DNA of 64,000 nucleotides from Ruminococcaceae bacterium P7. Lineage in GTDB: Bacteria; Bacillota; Clostridia; Oscillospirales; Acutalibacteraceae. Location: assembly GCA_900100595.1 (NCBI GenBank), contig FMUA01000012.1, positions 39,837 to 103,836 on the forward strand. The letters are read 5' to 3'. Positions 1 through 9,598 of the stretch are shown here, one piece after another (the stretch's first letter is position 1; every line of letters starts with the position of its first letter). The notes beneath the pieces are model-generated. The model was not told the origin of the DNA. It worked only from the letters and a program-made list of their open reading frames with translations, and did not search any database. The translations under genes were made by a program, and so were the position numbers.

Positions 1-470
1 CAGCTTTCGTCTGCCACCGACTGTTTTTCCCCGTTATAATAGATTACGGCAAAGCGCGTTGCCTCCGAGCCTGTTCCCGCTGTCGTCGGAACCGCGAGAA
101 GCGGAACGTCGTTCGGAACGATCGCCTGCTTCAGATAGTTTTCGCCGCTGTCCATATTGGAATACAGCTTGATGCATTTGGCGACATCCATCGCGCTACC
201 GCCGCCGACAGCGATAATGGAATCACACCGGTTCCTGCGGAACAGCCCGACACCCTTCTCTACGGATTCGTAAAGGGGATTGGGCTTGAAATCACTGAAC
301 CGCGTCAGGGCAACATGCAGCCTGTCCGTCAGCGTGTCAAAGTAATGCCTGATGTCGAGAAACCTCAGCGACTCGTCGCATACAAGCATCACGCTCTGAC
401 AGCCTGACTCTTTTATGTAATTATCCAGCTCGGCGTAGTGATTGTCCGCCGAAATAATCCGCCCTGACAT
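1..470 (-). CDS. Iron-containing alcohol dehydrogenase, phosphonoacetaldehyde-reductase-like (3' end outside window)
   Basis: The minus-strand frame opens at ATG 470 and is still open at base 1, so about 156 N-terminal residues are visible. It shows the nucleotide-binding motifs of the iron-dependent alcohol dehydrogenase family, GGGSAMDVAK and PTTAGTGSE; the metal-ligand histidines would lie beyond the window. The start lies one base after the TGA of the PEP mutase fusion gene, so the two are translationally coupled. Enzymes of this family reduce phosphonoacetaldehyde to 2-hydroxyethylphosphonate in several phosphonate pathways. That substrate is inferred from the neighbour, not read from the sequence. 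A general aldehyde reductase is the alternative. Confidence 0.85.
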   Translation of the reverse strand, partial: MSGRIISADNHYAELDNYIKESGCQSVMLVCDESLRFLDIRHYFDTLTDRLHVALTRFSDFKPNPLYESVEKGVGLFRRNRCDSIIAVGGGSAMDVAKCIKLYSNMDSGENYLKQAIVPNDVPLLAVPTTAGTGSEATRFAVIYYNGEKQSVADES

Positions 471-471
471 A

Positions 472-2481
472 TCAAATATCCTCGGGAATCAGTCGGATGA
501 TATCCTTGAACGGCATGCAGATATCATCACATTCCTTCGCTCTGTGATTCTTGAGAATCATCTCCGCCGCATTCTGCATCGCGGGAAATCCGGTTCTTGT
601 GAGCTGGTTGGCGTAAATGATGATGTTAACGCCGCGCTCCTTGAACTCTTCCTCGGTTACGGTATTGAATGAGGTCGGAACAACAACGATCGGCGTCGTC
701 TTGTTCTTCTCTCTGTATTTTGCCACAAATTCAAAAATCTCAGCAGGATCCTTTTTGCGGCTGTGAATCATGATCGCGTCGGCGCCCGCGTCGGTAAACG
801 CAAACGCACGTTCAAGCGCATCTTCCATGCCGCGTTCGAGAATAAGGCTCTCGATTCTCGCACAAATCATAAAGTCCTTGGTGCGCTGCGCCTTCTTTCC
901 CGCCCTGATTTTTTCACAGAAATCCGGAATCGACGCCTGCGTCTGCTGCACCTCGGTGCCGAACAGACTGTTTTTCTTGAGTCCGGTCTTATCCTCGATA
1001 ATGACCATTGAAACGCCCATTCTTTCGAGCGAACGGACGGTATAGACAAAATGCTCGGTGAGTCCGCCTGTATCGCCGTCAAAGATGATCGGCTTGGTTG
1101 TGACTTCGCAGATATCGTCAATCGTGCGGAAGCGCGAGGTCATATCCACAAGCTCGATATCGGGCTTGCCCTTCGCCGTACTGTCGCAGAGCGAGCTGAC
1201 CCACATCGCGTCAAACTGATGCGCTCCGCCGTTTTCTTCCACAACGGTGTTTTCTACAATAAGTCCCGTAAGACCGCTGTGCGCTTCCATCGCGGTGACA
1301 GTGCCCTTCATCGCAAGCGTCTTTCTGAGTCTGGAACGGCGCATGTCGGGAGTGGAAAGCTCCGCTCTTGCGCGCTTGTCAAGCTCGCTGTACTTTTCGT
1401 CCTTGGAATAGGGATATTCCACCAGCCTTCCGCCGTAGGACGCAAGTACCGATACCACCTCGTCACGAATAGGCTTCTGAATGCCTGACGTCCAGTCGTC
1501 GCCATGCACCACGTAGTCGGGATGGTACTTTTCAAGATTTTCCCTGTAGCTGAGAGCAGGCTGCTCGACGACCCGGTAAACTCCGGCGATATTCTCAAAG
1601 ATCGACTTGCGCTCCTCAAACGGCAAAAGCGGGAATCGCTTGTAGCCGATGACCGCTTCATCCGACAGTACACCGATAATCAGCTTGCCGAGCTTCTTTG
1701 CCTTATTGATAATCGCGATATGTCCGCTGTGGATCATATCGGTCGAGAAACACATATATACCGTTCGGTTTTCAATCGCCTTGAGCTTATCCGTCACGAC
1801 AGCCAGATCTTCGGGGTTGTCAATTTCGCTGCAGAGAAGATTCTTGACGTCAAGCGCGGAGATATTCGCGGCTCCGTTCAGTTCATTGAGCGCGTTTTCC
1901 GCGTAGACCTTCGTATTTCCCGCTTCACAGAACTCGGTGATCTTATCGAGCCATACCTTCCAATCAGCTCTGTTCAGCTTATAGAGAGCCTGCGCCTCCA
2001 TCGCGTCGTTAAAGATATCTACTCCGACCTTCATGACCTTTCCGTCAACGATCTGTGCCTTGAAATCCTTTTCCGGAAGAGGCAGCGTTGAGCTGACGGT
2101 CATGCAGCTCGTATCACTGTTTACCACCTGATCAAAGACTTCGTTTTCAAATACCAGATCACCGTGCATCAGAATGATATCGTCGTCAAGATATTCTCTC
2201 GCGCAGTAAATGGAATAGATATAGTTGGTCTTGTCATAAACCGGGTTCTTCACAAAGGTGAAGTGAAGCGGCAGATCGAGGCTGTTGCAGTAGTTTACCA
2301 GTACACTGTCAAACAAGCCCGTCGTCATGACAACCTCCGTGATTCCCGCAGCCGCGATCTGTCTGAGCTGACGGCCGAGAATCGTCTCGGTTGCTGATAT
2401 TTCCGTCATACATTTCGGATGTTCGGAGGTCAGGACTCCCATGCGGGAACCAAGACCGGAGTTAAGGATGAGGGTTTTCAT
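472..2481 (-). CDS. Trifunctional fusion: LicC/PntC-like nucleotidyltransferase, HxGH cytidylyltransferase, phosphoenolpyruvate mutase
   Basis: Three domains are visible. Residues 1-235 are a sugar-nucleotidyltransferase fold with the start motif LNSGLGSRMG and NPVYDKTNYIYS, as in LicC/PntC enzymes that CMP-activate phosphocholine or 2-aminoethylphosphonate. Residues 240-370 are a second cytidylyltransferase fold with HSGH at 251-254. Residues 390-669 are a PEP mutase with the diagnostic EDKxxxxxNS motif (EDKTGLKKNS, 496-505) and FDGDTGG (467-473). PEP mutase makes phosphonopyruvate, the entry step to almost all C-P compounds. The gene follows licD and precedes an iron alcohol dehydrogenase. 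Single PEP mutases are about 290 residues, so this 669-residue protein joins C-P bond formation to CMP activation. Phosphonopyruvate decarboxylase is not in the window. Confidence 0.9.
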   Translation of the reverse strand: MKTLILNSGLGSRMGVLTSEHPKCMTEISATETILGRQLRQIAAAGITEVVMTTGLFDSVLVNYCNSLDLPLHFTFVKNPVYDKTNYIYSIYCAREYLDDDIILMHGDLVFENEVFDQVVNSDTSCMTVSSTLPLPEKDFKAQIVDGKVMKVGVDIFNDAMEAQALYKLNRADWKVWLDKITEFCEAGNTKVYAENALNELNGAANISALDVKNLLCSEIDNPEDLAVVTDKLKAIENRTVYMCFSTDMIHSGHIAIINKAKKLGKLIIGVLSDEAVIGYKRFPLLPFEERKSIFENIAGVYRVVEQPALSYRENLEKYHPDYVVHGDDWTSGIQKPIRDEVVSVLASYGGRLVEYPYSKDEKYSELDKRARAELSTPDMRRSRLRKTLAMKGTVTAMEAHSGLTGLIVENTVVEENGGAHQFDAMWVSSLCDSTAKGKPDIELVDMTSRFRTIDDICEVTTKPIIFDGDTGGLTEHFVYTVRSLERMGVSMVIIEDKTGLKKNSLFGTEVQQTQASIPDFCEKIRAGKKAQRTKDFMICARIESLILERGMEDALERAFAFTDAGADAIMIHSRKKDPAEIFEFVAKYREKNKTTPIVVVPTSFNTVTEEEFKERGVNIIIYANQLTRTGFPAMQNAAEMILKNHRAKECDDICMPFKDIIRLIPEDI

Positions 2482-2503
2482 TCACATTTTTCCTTTCCGA
2501 TTA

Positions 2504-3319
2504 TCATTTATTCCAATATGCCTGAAAGCCGTGCGAAGACACTCTTTTTTCCACAGGCGGCAATTTCATATAATCGCCATACAGCTTTGTCAGGTACTCT
2601 TCATACAAAACAGGCGCCAAAAACTTTCCGCCTTCAAATTCGACCTCGGCAGCGGATTCAAATATCTTCCGCTCCATTACCGTTTTCAGTCCATACGGCG
2701 TATCCATCACAACAACATCGCCCGTGCCGCTGTTTTCATAGCGGTTCAGCAGCGCGGTGATTTCCGCGCAGTACTGACTGTAATTCCTGCTTTTGTACTT
2801 TATCCGCTTGGGAATCCGCTTCGCGTATCTGACCATTGATTTTAATTTCGGTCCCTGATAATGCGCCGTACCGGGTACCGTGTACAGCATTTTCTGTCGA
2901 AGCGCCGCGTACTGTCTGTACCACTCTTCTCTTTCTTCAACCGGCGGCGCGTTGTATATGGGAAAGACGTCGACAAACACTCCCAGTCCGTGGATCTCCG
3001 GCTTGTTGGGTAGAACCAGCTTTGTGCCTGTATCGGTTACTCTTCCGAACAGAAAATAGTAATCGGGATTCGTCGACAAATCGATAAATCTGTATTGAGA
3101 ATCCGCATTCACGATCTCTCTGAATTTCCTGTAATCATCTATCTTCATACAAATGTCGATGTCGTCATCCCACGGGATGAAGCCCTTGTGTCTGATCGCT
3201 CCGATCAAAGTTCCGAATGCGATAAAATACTCAATTTGATTTTTCCGGCAAATTGTATCGATATATTTCAGGATATCAACCGATACCCTTTTGATATCCT
3301 CCGGGCTCAACAGCTCCAT
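2504..3319 (-). CDS. licD: LicD family phosphotransferase
   Basis: The 271-residue protein has the LicD core: FGTLIGAIRHKGFIPWDDDIDI with the metal-binding DDDID. LicD enzymes transfer phosphocholine, or a related phospho group, from a CDP carrier to a glycan. Its place directly upstream of the PEP mutase/cytidylyltransferase fusion suggests that the transferred group is CMP-activated 2-aminoethylphosphonate or a relative. That is inference, and phosphocholine remains possible. ATG 3328 lies only 2 nt after AAGGAG, so I prefer the ATG at 3319, three codons in. Confidence 0.88.
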   Translation of the reverse strand: MELLSPEDIKRVSVDILKYIDTICRKNQIEYFIAFGTLIGAIRHKGFIPWDDDIDICMKIDDYRKFREIVNADSQYRFIDLSTNPDYYFLFGRVTDTGTKLVLPNKPEIHGLGVFVDVFPIYNAPPVEEREEWYRQYAALRQKMLYTVPGTAHYQGPKLKSMVRYAKRIPKRIKYKSRNYSQYCAEITALLNRYENSGTGDVVVMDTPYGLKTVMERKIFESAAEVEFEGGKFLAPVLYEEYLTKLYGDYMKLPPVEKRVSSHGFQAYWNK

Positions 3320-3343
3320 TCTCTGCATTTCTCCTTTGCTTGC

Positions 3344-4504
3344 TCAGTGAAATAATTTATTCAGCCGTTTTTTGATTTTTGCAGTTACCGAGACGTTGCC
3401 GTATACACGCAGCACCTCTTTTATGCCGCGCTCCCTGAAACAGTGCCAGAAAGCATCACGGCCGGAAGGACGGCGCGTAGGATGAATCAGATTCTCCTGC
3501 AGACAATCCTCCGCGTTGCTCTCTTCCCAATCAATCACCGGCTTGATCTTTTCAAAAACCTCCGCGCCTGCCGCAGTGTGGACAAGTACCAGCGAATTGC
3601 CCTTTGGATGATAAAAAGCAGGCAGCACCTTCTCGACGCCCCAAAAGTCCCCGATGGTGATATCACTGCTGCGGTGTATTGTCGCGTACGGACATTGATA
3701 ACAGGACGGTCTGTAGGCACAGGCGGAATTAAACAGCTTGACATACTGCTTGACCGATACTTCCTTCTGATCCGCAAACGCCGCCACCGGAGTGGGATGG
3801 TACCAGTCGATTCTTTTATCCTTGAAATGAAGCGACTGAATCTTTTGACGGTTTTTCTCCTGAATGTATTCGGCGTATTGCTTCCATACAAGCTGACTGG
3901 AGCCTCCGTGGCAAATGATATCCGCTAATACAACGCGGTCTCTGAGCTTCTTTGCTTCCGCAAACGAACGGAAGCCGTCGACCTCACAGCCCATTCCCAC
4001 AAATAACAGTTTTTTCTGAGGATTCTTTTCCAGCCACTGCTGCGCCTCCGAAAAGATGTTTTTCAGAGAGCTCTTCATGTATTTGGAGCCTCTCGCCTGA
4101 TTCCTCTCACTCACAGAGCTGATCAGGACATACCTCACCTCATACTGCACGGTATCATATACGCTGCACGCAACCGCGTTGCCTGAGCTGAGAAACAAAT
4201 CGGAAAGCGCCGTGAACATTCCTCCCGAAGAGCTGGCTGTCAGCTCTTTCTCATCTTTTATCCTGGCGGCATAGACCTTTGGCGCAGCGGATGACGCGTT
4301 CTGCGTTTTCAGCGTCTTTTTAAAAGAGCATACCCGTTCGCATTTGCGGCATCCGATACAGCGGGACTGCTCGATGACAGGATAGTATGCCCCCTCTTCA
4401 TCCTGCTGCATCGATATCGCGGATGTCGGGCATACGGAATAACACGCCGTACAGCCGCAGCACTCTTCTTTGTTTTCAAATAAATTCATAGCAAGTTTAC
4501 TCAT
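3344..4504 (-). CDS. Coenzyme F420 hydrogenase/dehydrogenase beta-subunit-like iron-sulfur protein
   Basis: The 386-residue protein begins with two 4Fe-4S ferredoxin motifs (CCGCTACYSVCP and CIGCRKCERVC, residues 15-60). The rest resembles the beta-subunit C-terminal domain of F420 hydrogenase/dehydrogenase, with SSSGGMF and a CxxCxY cluster (SCYQCPY). Such proteins recur in capsule and exopolysaccharide loci next to polysaccharide pyruvyltransferases, as here; their reaction is not established. The start overlaps the flippase stop by 4 nt. A redox step on a polysaccharide precursor is possible, but the sequence does not show it. Confidence 0.82.
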   Translation of the reverse strand: MSKLAMNLFENKEECCGCTACYSVCPTSAISMQQDEEGAYYPVIEQSRCIGCRKCERVCSFKKTLKTQNASSAAPKVYAARIKDEKELTASSSGGMFTALSDLFLSSGNAVACSVYDTVQYEVRYVLISSVSERNQARGSKYMKSSLKNIFSEAQQWLEKNPQKKLLFVGMGCEVDGFRSFAEAKKLRDRVVLADIICHGGSSQLVWKQYAEYIQEKNRQKIQSLHFKDKRIDWYHPTPVAAFADQKEVSVKQYVKLFNSACAYRPSCYQCPYATIHRSSDITIGDFWGVEKVLPAFYHPKGNSLVLVHTAAGAEVFEKIKPVIDWEESNAEDCLQENLIHPTRRPSGRDAFWHCFRERGIKEVLRVYGNVSVTAKIKKRLNKLFH

Positions 4505-5958
4505 TTTTTCTTCTTTAGCATTTTGATCAGATTGATGATTTTCTTGTGCATGATGAGCAGCACGACCAGGAAAACCCCTATGACGATATATCTGACGATG
4601 TTATTGAAATACAGCAAGGTGCATCCTGCCATGCTCACGATCACAACCGCAGACAACGCCACGATCGCTTTCAGGTTAAACAGTTGCTTGACGCTGACTT
4701 CATTTTTGACCGCTTTCTTCATGATCAGGTAATGAAATACGCTCAGAATAATGTAGCATGCAAGCGTTGTGTAACCCGCTGCAACATAACCGAATAAATT
4801 GATAAAGATGAAATTCAAAACAATATTGGAAACGGCGGCAGTCAGCGACGCAACCATGATCTCTTTGGTTTTCTCGTAGTAGAACTCCACGCTGGAGAAA
4901 AGATTGTAAAGGAAGGTAAAAAATACGCTCGCCGCAACAGGCGGTATCACATAGATCGCTTCATAATACTTTTCCGAGCCGACAACAAAGATGATCTCGG
5001 GAGCAAACAGAACAAAGAGGAATGCCATTGCCATTACAATAAGCATGACAAAAACGGTGTTCTTATATATGGATTTGTAGTCCTTCTTCTTCAGACATTC
5101 ATAAACCCACGGGGTAAGCGCGTCATTTATCGACAGCTTAATGATATTGATGACCATTGTTGCCGAATAAGCAACACTGTACAGCGCGGTCGCGGTTGAG
5201 CTGACCATGTTTTGGATCATGATCCTGTCCGCAGATGAAAGCACCGACAGCGACAGCCGATGCGGGATCAGCGGCAAATGCAGCATCAAGCCTCTTTTCC
5301 AATACTTTACCGAAAAGAATTTTTTCGACCTTCTGGTAAACCAGATATACATGGATATACCAAAAATCATCTGGACAACAACAATCGCCGCTACTCTCGC
5401 GTTCGCCTGCATTTCCTCGGTCACGAGAAGAACAAAAACGATGCCCAGAGCAGCGTTTAAGATCACCTGTCCGAGCGTCCTGATGACTAAGATTTTATAG
5501 TTATAGGTATAACGCTGCTTGATGGTCCAGAAGTTCACCGCAGGGAGAAAGAATATCTCCAGGAACATGAACACAACCATGACGGTCGACATTCCGAGAA
5601 CATTGTTTAACCATTCCCTGAATATCAGATAGATGGTAAACCATCCCAGCGTGAGTATGAATGAAAGATTCAGCAACGATGTCGCCAATTCATTTTTTTC
5701 TTCATCCGTATCCATCTTTGCCAAACCGTTCAGGTAAGCACAGGAATGCAATTCCATCGTGACAATGATATTGAGCACGGTCGTCCATGAAAGATAGACA
5801 TTGAACAGACCGTATTGCTCCGTTGTCATGATTCGTGTAAAAACAGGAACGGTAAAAAAGGAGATACCCTTCTGCATGATGGTAGCAAACGCGAACCACA
5901 TCGCCGCCTTCGCAACCTTTGACATATTCCTGTATTTATCAAACAGTTTCGCTAGCAT
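4501..5958 (-). CDS. Wzx-type oligosaccharide flippase
   Basis: The 485-residue membrane protein has about 12-14 hydrophobic helices spread over its length, the length and pattern of the polysaccharide-transport (MATE/MOP) superfamily. The N-terminus SKVAKAAMWFAFATIMQKG followed by FFTVPVFTRIMT is typical of RfbX/Wzx proteins. It would flip the undecaprenyl-linked repeat unit across the membrane for the polymerase encoded at 7143-8411. It ends in a lysine-rich tail and overlaps the next gene by 4 nt. Confidence 0.9.
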   Translation of the reverse strand: MLAKLFDKYRNMSKVAKAAMWFAFATIMQKGISFFTVPVFTRIMTTEQYGLFNVYLSWTTVLNIIVTMELHSCAYLNGLAKMDTDEEKNELATSLLNLSFILTLGWFTIYLIFREWLNNVLGMSTVMVVFMFLEIFFLPAVNFWTIKQRYTYNYKILVIRTLGQVILNAALGIVFVLLVTEEMQANARVAAIVVVQMIFGISMYIWFTRRSKKFFSVKYWKRGLMLHLPLIPHRLSLSVLSSADRIMIQNMVSSTATALYSVAYSATMVINIIKLSINDALTPWVYECLKKKDYKSIYKNTVFVMLIVMAMAFLFVLFAPEIIFVVGSEKYYEAIYVIPPVAASVFFTFLYNLFSSVEFYYEKTKEIMVASLTAAVSNIVLNFIFINLFGYVAAGYTTLACYIILSVFHYLIMKKAVKNEVSVKQLFNLKAIVALSAVVIVSMAGCTLLYFNNIVRYIVIGVFLVVLLIMHKKIINLIKMLKKKK

Positions 5959-6082
5959 TTCTCTTCACCAAAAATCACTATTGCTACAACCCTTTTCTTC
6001 ACTTCATTTTTCTCAAAACCGTATTCTATCTGTAATGGTACAACCGTACACATGGAAAAATTCCGGGATGTTTGTTTTGTTA

Positions 6083-7210
6083 CTATTCTGCGTCCTCTTC
6101 AAAAACGCTCTTGAAAAACAGCTCCGCCTTCTCGATGTTTTTCTTACGGATGTTTTCTATGCTGACGGTATCCAATTCTTCATTCAGCATCTCATCCTGA
6201 TATCTGTCAATGATCCGCTTTTCCAGACCGAACTGCGAAAGAAGCGTCAACAGTCTGCTCGTGGATGGATTGACCTTCTCCGAAACCTCCGAAAAGAATT
6301 TCACGCCGAATATGATCGAAAAGACCGTGCCGTGGAAAGAATTGGTCACAACATATTCCGCGCTGCGGATATAGCCCATCCACTCTGCGGGACCGACACC
6401 CAGCTTCAGGGAGCCGACGGCGCCCGCTTTCAGATCATTGGGAATATAGATGATCTTCAACCCTGTTTTTTTCGCTAAGCTCTTGGCAAACGAAAGAAGC
6501 TTATCCGCTTTCGTGATTTTATATACCAAAATGTACTTTTTCCGGTCAGGCAAAATCGAAATGCTTTCCCACTGCTCTTTCGACAGCAGCAAGGTCGGAT
6601 CGGGCATGATCTCTATGTCTTTTTTGATGCCCAAATCCGACAGCGTCGTTACGCCTGCGGTTTCCCTGACCGATATTTTGTCTATCTTCGGAATGTTTTC
6701 CGTATAGAGGCCGGCATACTCTTCCGGTATTTCTTTGACACCGATACTCGCCGCATAGCTGCACTTCTTTTTGCCTGCGTCAACAAAATCCAGAAAATAT
6801 GTCGCGTCCTTTTTGATGATGAGATAATTCCATACCTGATCGCTGCCTGTGATAAACACGTCCGTGTCGCGGTTCGCTTCCCTGATCGTGTCTTTGTTAT
6901 AGCTTTCAGACAACCGCAGATACTTCTTTCTGAACTGATCTATTTTCTTATGCTTGTTTTTGAACAGCGTGCTCTGGACAAGCTTGAATACGCCCTTCTT
7001 CGGCTTCTTTACCAGCTCGCGGAAAGCCGGTCTTTCGTATGATTTATCAATGTCCTCATTATGATAGTCCAGTATGGTCGCCTTGCCGTATCGGGCGGAC
7101 AGAAACTCCTGCAGCGCGTACGCCTGCAGCACCGCGCCGAAATTATACGCTGAGTGAAAGGTTACTATTCCCGAGCGCGGTTTGACGTAATCTGTAATGG
7201 AAGTTTTCAT
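6083..7210 (-). CDS. Polysaccharide pyruvyl transferase family protein
   Basis: The 375-residue protein matches the pyruvyl transferase family: ITFHSAYNFGAVLQAYALQ-like start (GIVTFHSAYNFGAVLQAYAL), ITGSDQVWN, and TNSFHGTVFSI near residue 290. These enzymes add a pyruvate ketal from PEP to a sugar of a surface glycan, giving it negative charge. The ATG at 7210 has AGGAG 9 nt upstream, although this makes the gene overlap the polymerase gene by 68 nt. Within the operon it pairs with the F420-hydrogenase-beta-like gene, a frequent association in such loci. Confidence 0.88.
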   Translation of the reverse strand: MKTSITDYVKPRSGIVTFHSAYNFGAVLQAYALQEFLSARYGKATILDYHNEDIDKSYERPAFRELVKKPKKGVFKLVQSTLFKNKHKKIDQFRKKYLRLSESYNKDTIREANRDTDVFITGSDQVWNYLIIKKDATYFLDFVDAGKKKCSYAASIGVKEIPEEYAGLYTENIPKIDKISVRETAGVTTLSDLGIKKDIEIMPDPTLLLSKEQWESISILPDRKKYILVYKITKADKLLSFAKSLAKKTGLKIIYIPNDLKAGAVGSLKLGVGPAEWMGYIRSAEYVVTNSFHGTVFSIIFGVKFFSEVSEKVNPSTSRLLTLLSQFGLEKRIIDRYQDEMLNEELDTVSIENIRKKNIEKAELFFKSVFEEDAE

Positions 7211-8411
7211 TGATGAGGACTCCTATCATGTAGTAATATAAAATATAATTATCATAAAGAGGATTACCGCTCATGCCGTATGTGATAAAGAACACCTGCA
7301 GAAACAATGAGAACGATACTAATGCAATATAATTCGAGCTGTCCGGAAGCTTTGACAAACGAAACGCCACGCTGATCGTCGTTTTGATTTGCATTATCAG
7401 CACGGCGATAAAAAGCAGTGCTCCGATGACTCCGTTTTCGAGAAGCACGGTCAGATAAATATTGTGACCGCCGCCGCCGATGATTTCGTTGACCGAGCCG
7501 GTGCCCGCGCCAAACAGGAAATTGCTGCTCAGGCTGTCAAGAATAGCCGAGTAGCGGACAATTCGTCCGTTATCAAAATTTTCATCGATGATAAACCGGG
7601 ATACGGTGACTCTCGCGACCTCCAGATTGGAAATGATCACATACGCGATCACCGATATTACCGACAATGAAATGACGATTTTCAGAATCGATTTTCCGTT
7701 TGCCTTTCTGTTTATCAGATATGCCGCGAGGGTTGCCAGAACAGTGGCAACCAGCAAGCCTCTCTTTGCGGTGAGGAAAATTCCGTAAATGCCAAACGAA
7801 TACAGCAGAACGCCGAAATATTTTTTCCAGATATTTTTCAGCCTCTGATTGCGCAGCAGGTAGAACATGCCCGACGCGCACAGCATACTCGCAAAGAAAG
7901 CCGCAGGCGCTCTGTCTGAAAACAGACCGGAGAACCACCTGTTTTTCGCCCACTGCGTCACTAAGAATCTTTGCTCTGTCGTGTAGGGGAACCGCGACGT
8001 GATGCCGTAGATCAACGACGGATTCAAATCTTGCAGCATGGTTCCGACATTGATGACGCAGCAGCACACCGTCATAAAAAATACCGTCTTGTTCCAATCC
8101 AACCTCTTGTCATGCATCAAAATGATAAAAGCGACGGCAAACAAATAGGAAAATGAATCGGAAAAACCTGTTTGCATTGCTGATGAATAGAAGCACGAAA
8201 AAACAAAAAAGACGCCGAAAATCACAAACAACAACATTCCGCGGCTCATTGTCAGCCTTTTTTTGTCTCTTGCAACAACTGCAAGCAAGATTGCCGTTAC
8301 GGGTAATATTTTTGTTACGATACTCGGAACAAAATATTTGAGAAACGCCGTAAGCAAAAACAGTATCAATGCAAGAAAATTAATTAAATCTTTACGTTTT
8401 TTAATTTTCAC
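7143..8411 (-). CDS. Wzy-like O-antigen polymerase/ligase membrane protein
   Basis: The 422-residue protein has about 10-11 hydrophobic segments and a large extracytoplasmic loop with FLFGAGTGSVNEIIGGGGHNIYL, a pattern typical of O-antigen polymerase/ligase (Wzy/WaaL) proteins. It is expected to polymerise repeat units on the outer face of the membrane. It sits between glycosyltransferase and pyruvyltransferase genes and overlaps the latter by 68 nt. Wzy proteins diverge strongly, so the call rests on topology, that motif region and context. Confidence 0.82.
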   Translation of the reverse strand: MKIKKRKDLINFLALILFLLTAFLKYFVPSIVTKILPVTAILLAVVARDKKRLTMSRGMLLFVIFGVFFVFSCFYSSAMQTGFSDSFSYLFAVAFIILMHDKRLDWNKTVFFMTVCCCVINVGTMLQDLNPSLIYGITSRFPYTTEQRFLVTQWAKNRWFSGLFSDRAPAAFFASMLCASGMFYLLRNQRLKNIWKKYFGVLLYSFGIYGIFLTAKRGLLVATVLATLAAYLINRKANGKSILKIVISLSVISVIAYVIISNLEVARVTVSRFIIDENFDNGRIVRYSAILDSLSSNFLFGAGTGSVNEIIGGGGHNIYLTVLLENGVIGALLFIAVLIMQIKTTISVAFRLSKLPDSSNYIALVSFSLFLQVFFITYGMSGNPLYDNYILYYYMIGVLINENFHYRLRQTALGNSNLSLSV

Positions 8412-8482
8412 TAATCAATTCATTCCTTTGCTGACCACATAACGGGTTACGCGTAAATGCCCCCGGATTTTTTTACACAATA

Positions 8483-9583
8483 TCACTTCTGATTGGTATT
8501 TGTTTTCTGCATCAGCGTGTTGAAAATCGTGTTCCAGTCAAATTGTCTTTTTGCTTTTTCCGAAAGCTGCAAAAGACTCTCCCGAGGGATTTTTTTCCAT
8601 GCGGAATATATCTCACCGATATCAACCGCTTCTTCGTTATCGGGAACCGTAATCGTCATCGACGCGTCCCGGTAAGGACCGGTTCCGCTTGTCACCGCGG
8701 GGATTCCGCGGCAGTAATATTCAATGATTTTCAATGTTGTGTCGATATCGGCGTTCCTTCTGTGCAGAGCCAGACAGCCTAATCCGACATCAAACGCCTC
8801 GTACATTTCATTGAGCTCGTCCGTCGTCTTGATTCCGTGGAAAACCACTCTTTTCAATCCGTAATCCGATGCGGCCTTCTTTAACTGATCGATGGTATAG
8901 CTGGAGCCGACAATATGAAATTCAACAGGTACGCCGTCCGCCTCCTCATGGCACTGCTTCAGTCCCTTCAATACCCGATCATAACCATGATACGGATAAA
9001 GCGTGCCGACCGCTACCATTCGGAATACCCCGTCCCATGCATTCGCGTAACTCTTGGCTTTGATATTGTCTATCTTTACGCCGTTCGTTATTTCTACCAT
9101 CTTTTTGTGCATTTTTATGCGGCTGTTGCTTTTTATCGTCACAATGTGATCCGCATATTTGTGAATCAGAGGAGAAAACATAAAATCCATCGTGATTTTC
9201 GCGACAGCTCTGTATTTCTTCCTCGAAGTGCGGAATTGCTCGGCGTAATAGGGATATGTGGGAATCTCGTAATATACCTTGATTCCGTTCTGATGCGCCT
9301 CCTTCATCAGAGAGATCAGCGCAAAATCAGGCACCATCAGCCGGATATAGATGATTTTGAAGCGCTTTTCAGCTATCAGCGCTTTCACTTTTTTCAGTAC
9401 GCCCTCATTGTATTCCTGTTCTGTCCAATCGGACGTATCCGTGACAACACAGCCGTTTTCGCTTTTGGTCACCAGCGTGCATTTGCCTGCGGCTTTTCCC
9501 AGAGCGGCCGCCTCCGCACAGATTTTTTTATAGATTCCTTCTGTTTTATGATTTAAAACATTCGCGACAAATATTGTTTCCAA
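8483..9583 (-). CDS. Glycosyltransferase, GT4-like
   Basis: The 366-residue protein has the two-domain GT-B layout: an N-terminal domain ending in a KMVEITNGVKIDNI hinge, a donor-binding domain with FRMVAVGTLYPYHGYDRVL, and an acidic DTTLKIIEYYCRGIPAV segment in place of the usual EX7E motif. It likely adds one sugar to the undecaprenyl-linked repeat unit. Donor and acceptor cannot be read from the sequence. The neighbouring GT2 gene ends 16 nt upstream of its start. Confidence 0.85.
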   Translation of the reverse strand: METIFVANVLNHKTEGIYKKICAEAAALGKAAGKCTLVTKSENGCVVTDTSDWTEQEYNEGVLKKVKALIAEKRFKIIYIRLMVPDFALISLMKEAHQNGIKVYYEIPTYPYYAEQFRTSRKKYRAVAKITMDFMFSPLIHKYADHIVTIKSNSRIKMHKKMVEITNGVKIDNIKAKSYANAWDGVFRMVAVGTLYPYHGYDRVLKGLKQCHEEADGVPVEFHIVGSSYTIDQLKKAASDYGLKRVVFHGIKTTDELNEMYEAFDVGLGCLALHRRNADIDTTLKIIEYYCRGIPAVTSGTGPYRDASMTITVPDNEEAVDIGEIYSAWKKIPRESLLQLSEKAKRQFDWNTIFNTLMQKTNTNQK

Positions 9584-9598
9584 TTTCCCTCTACCCCG

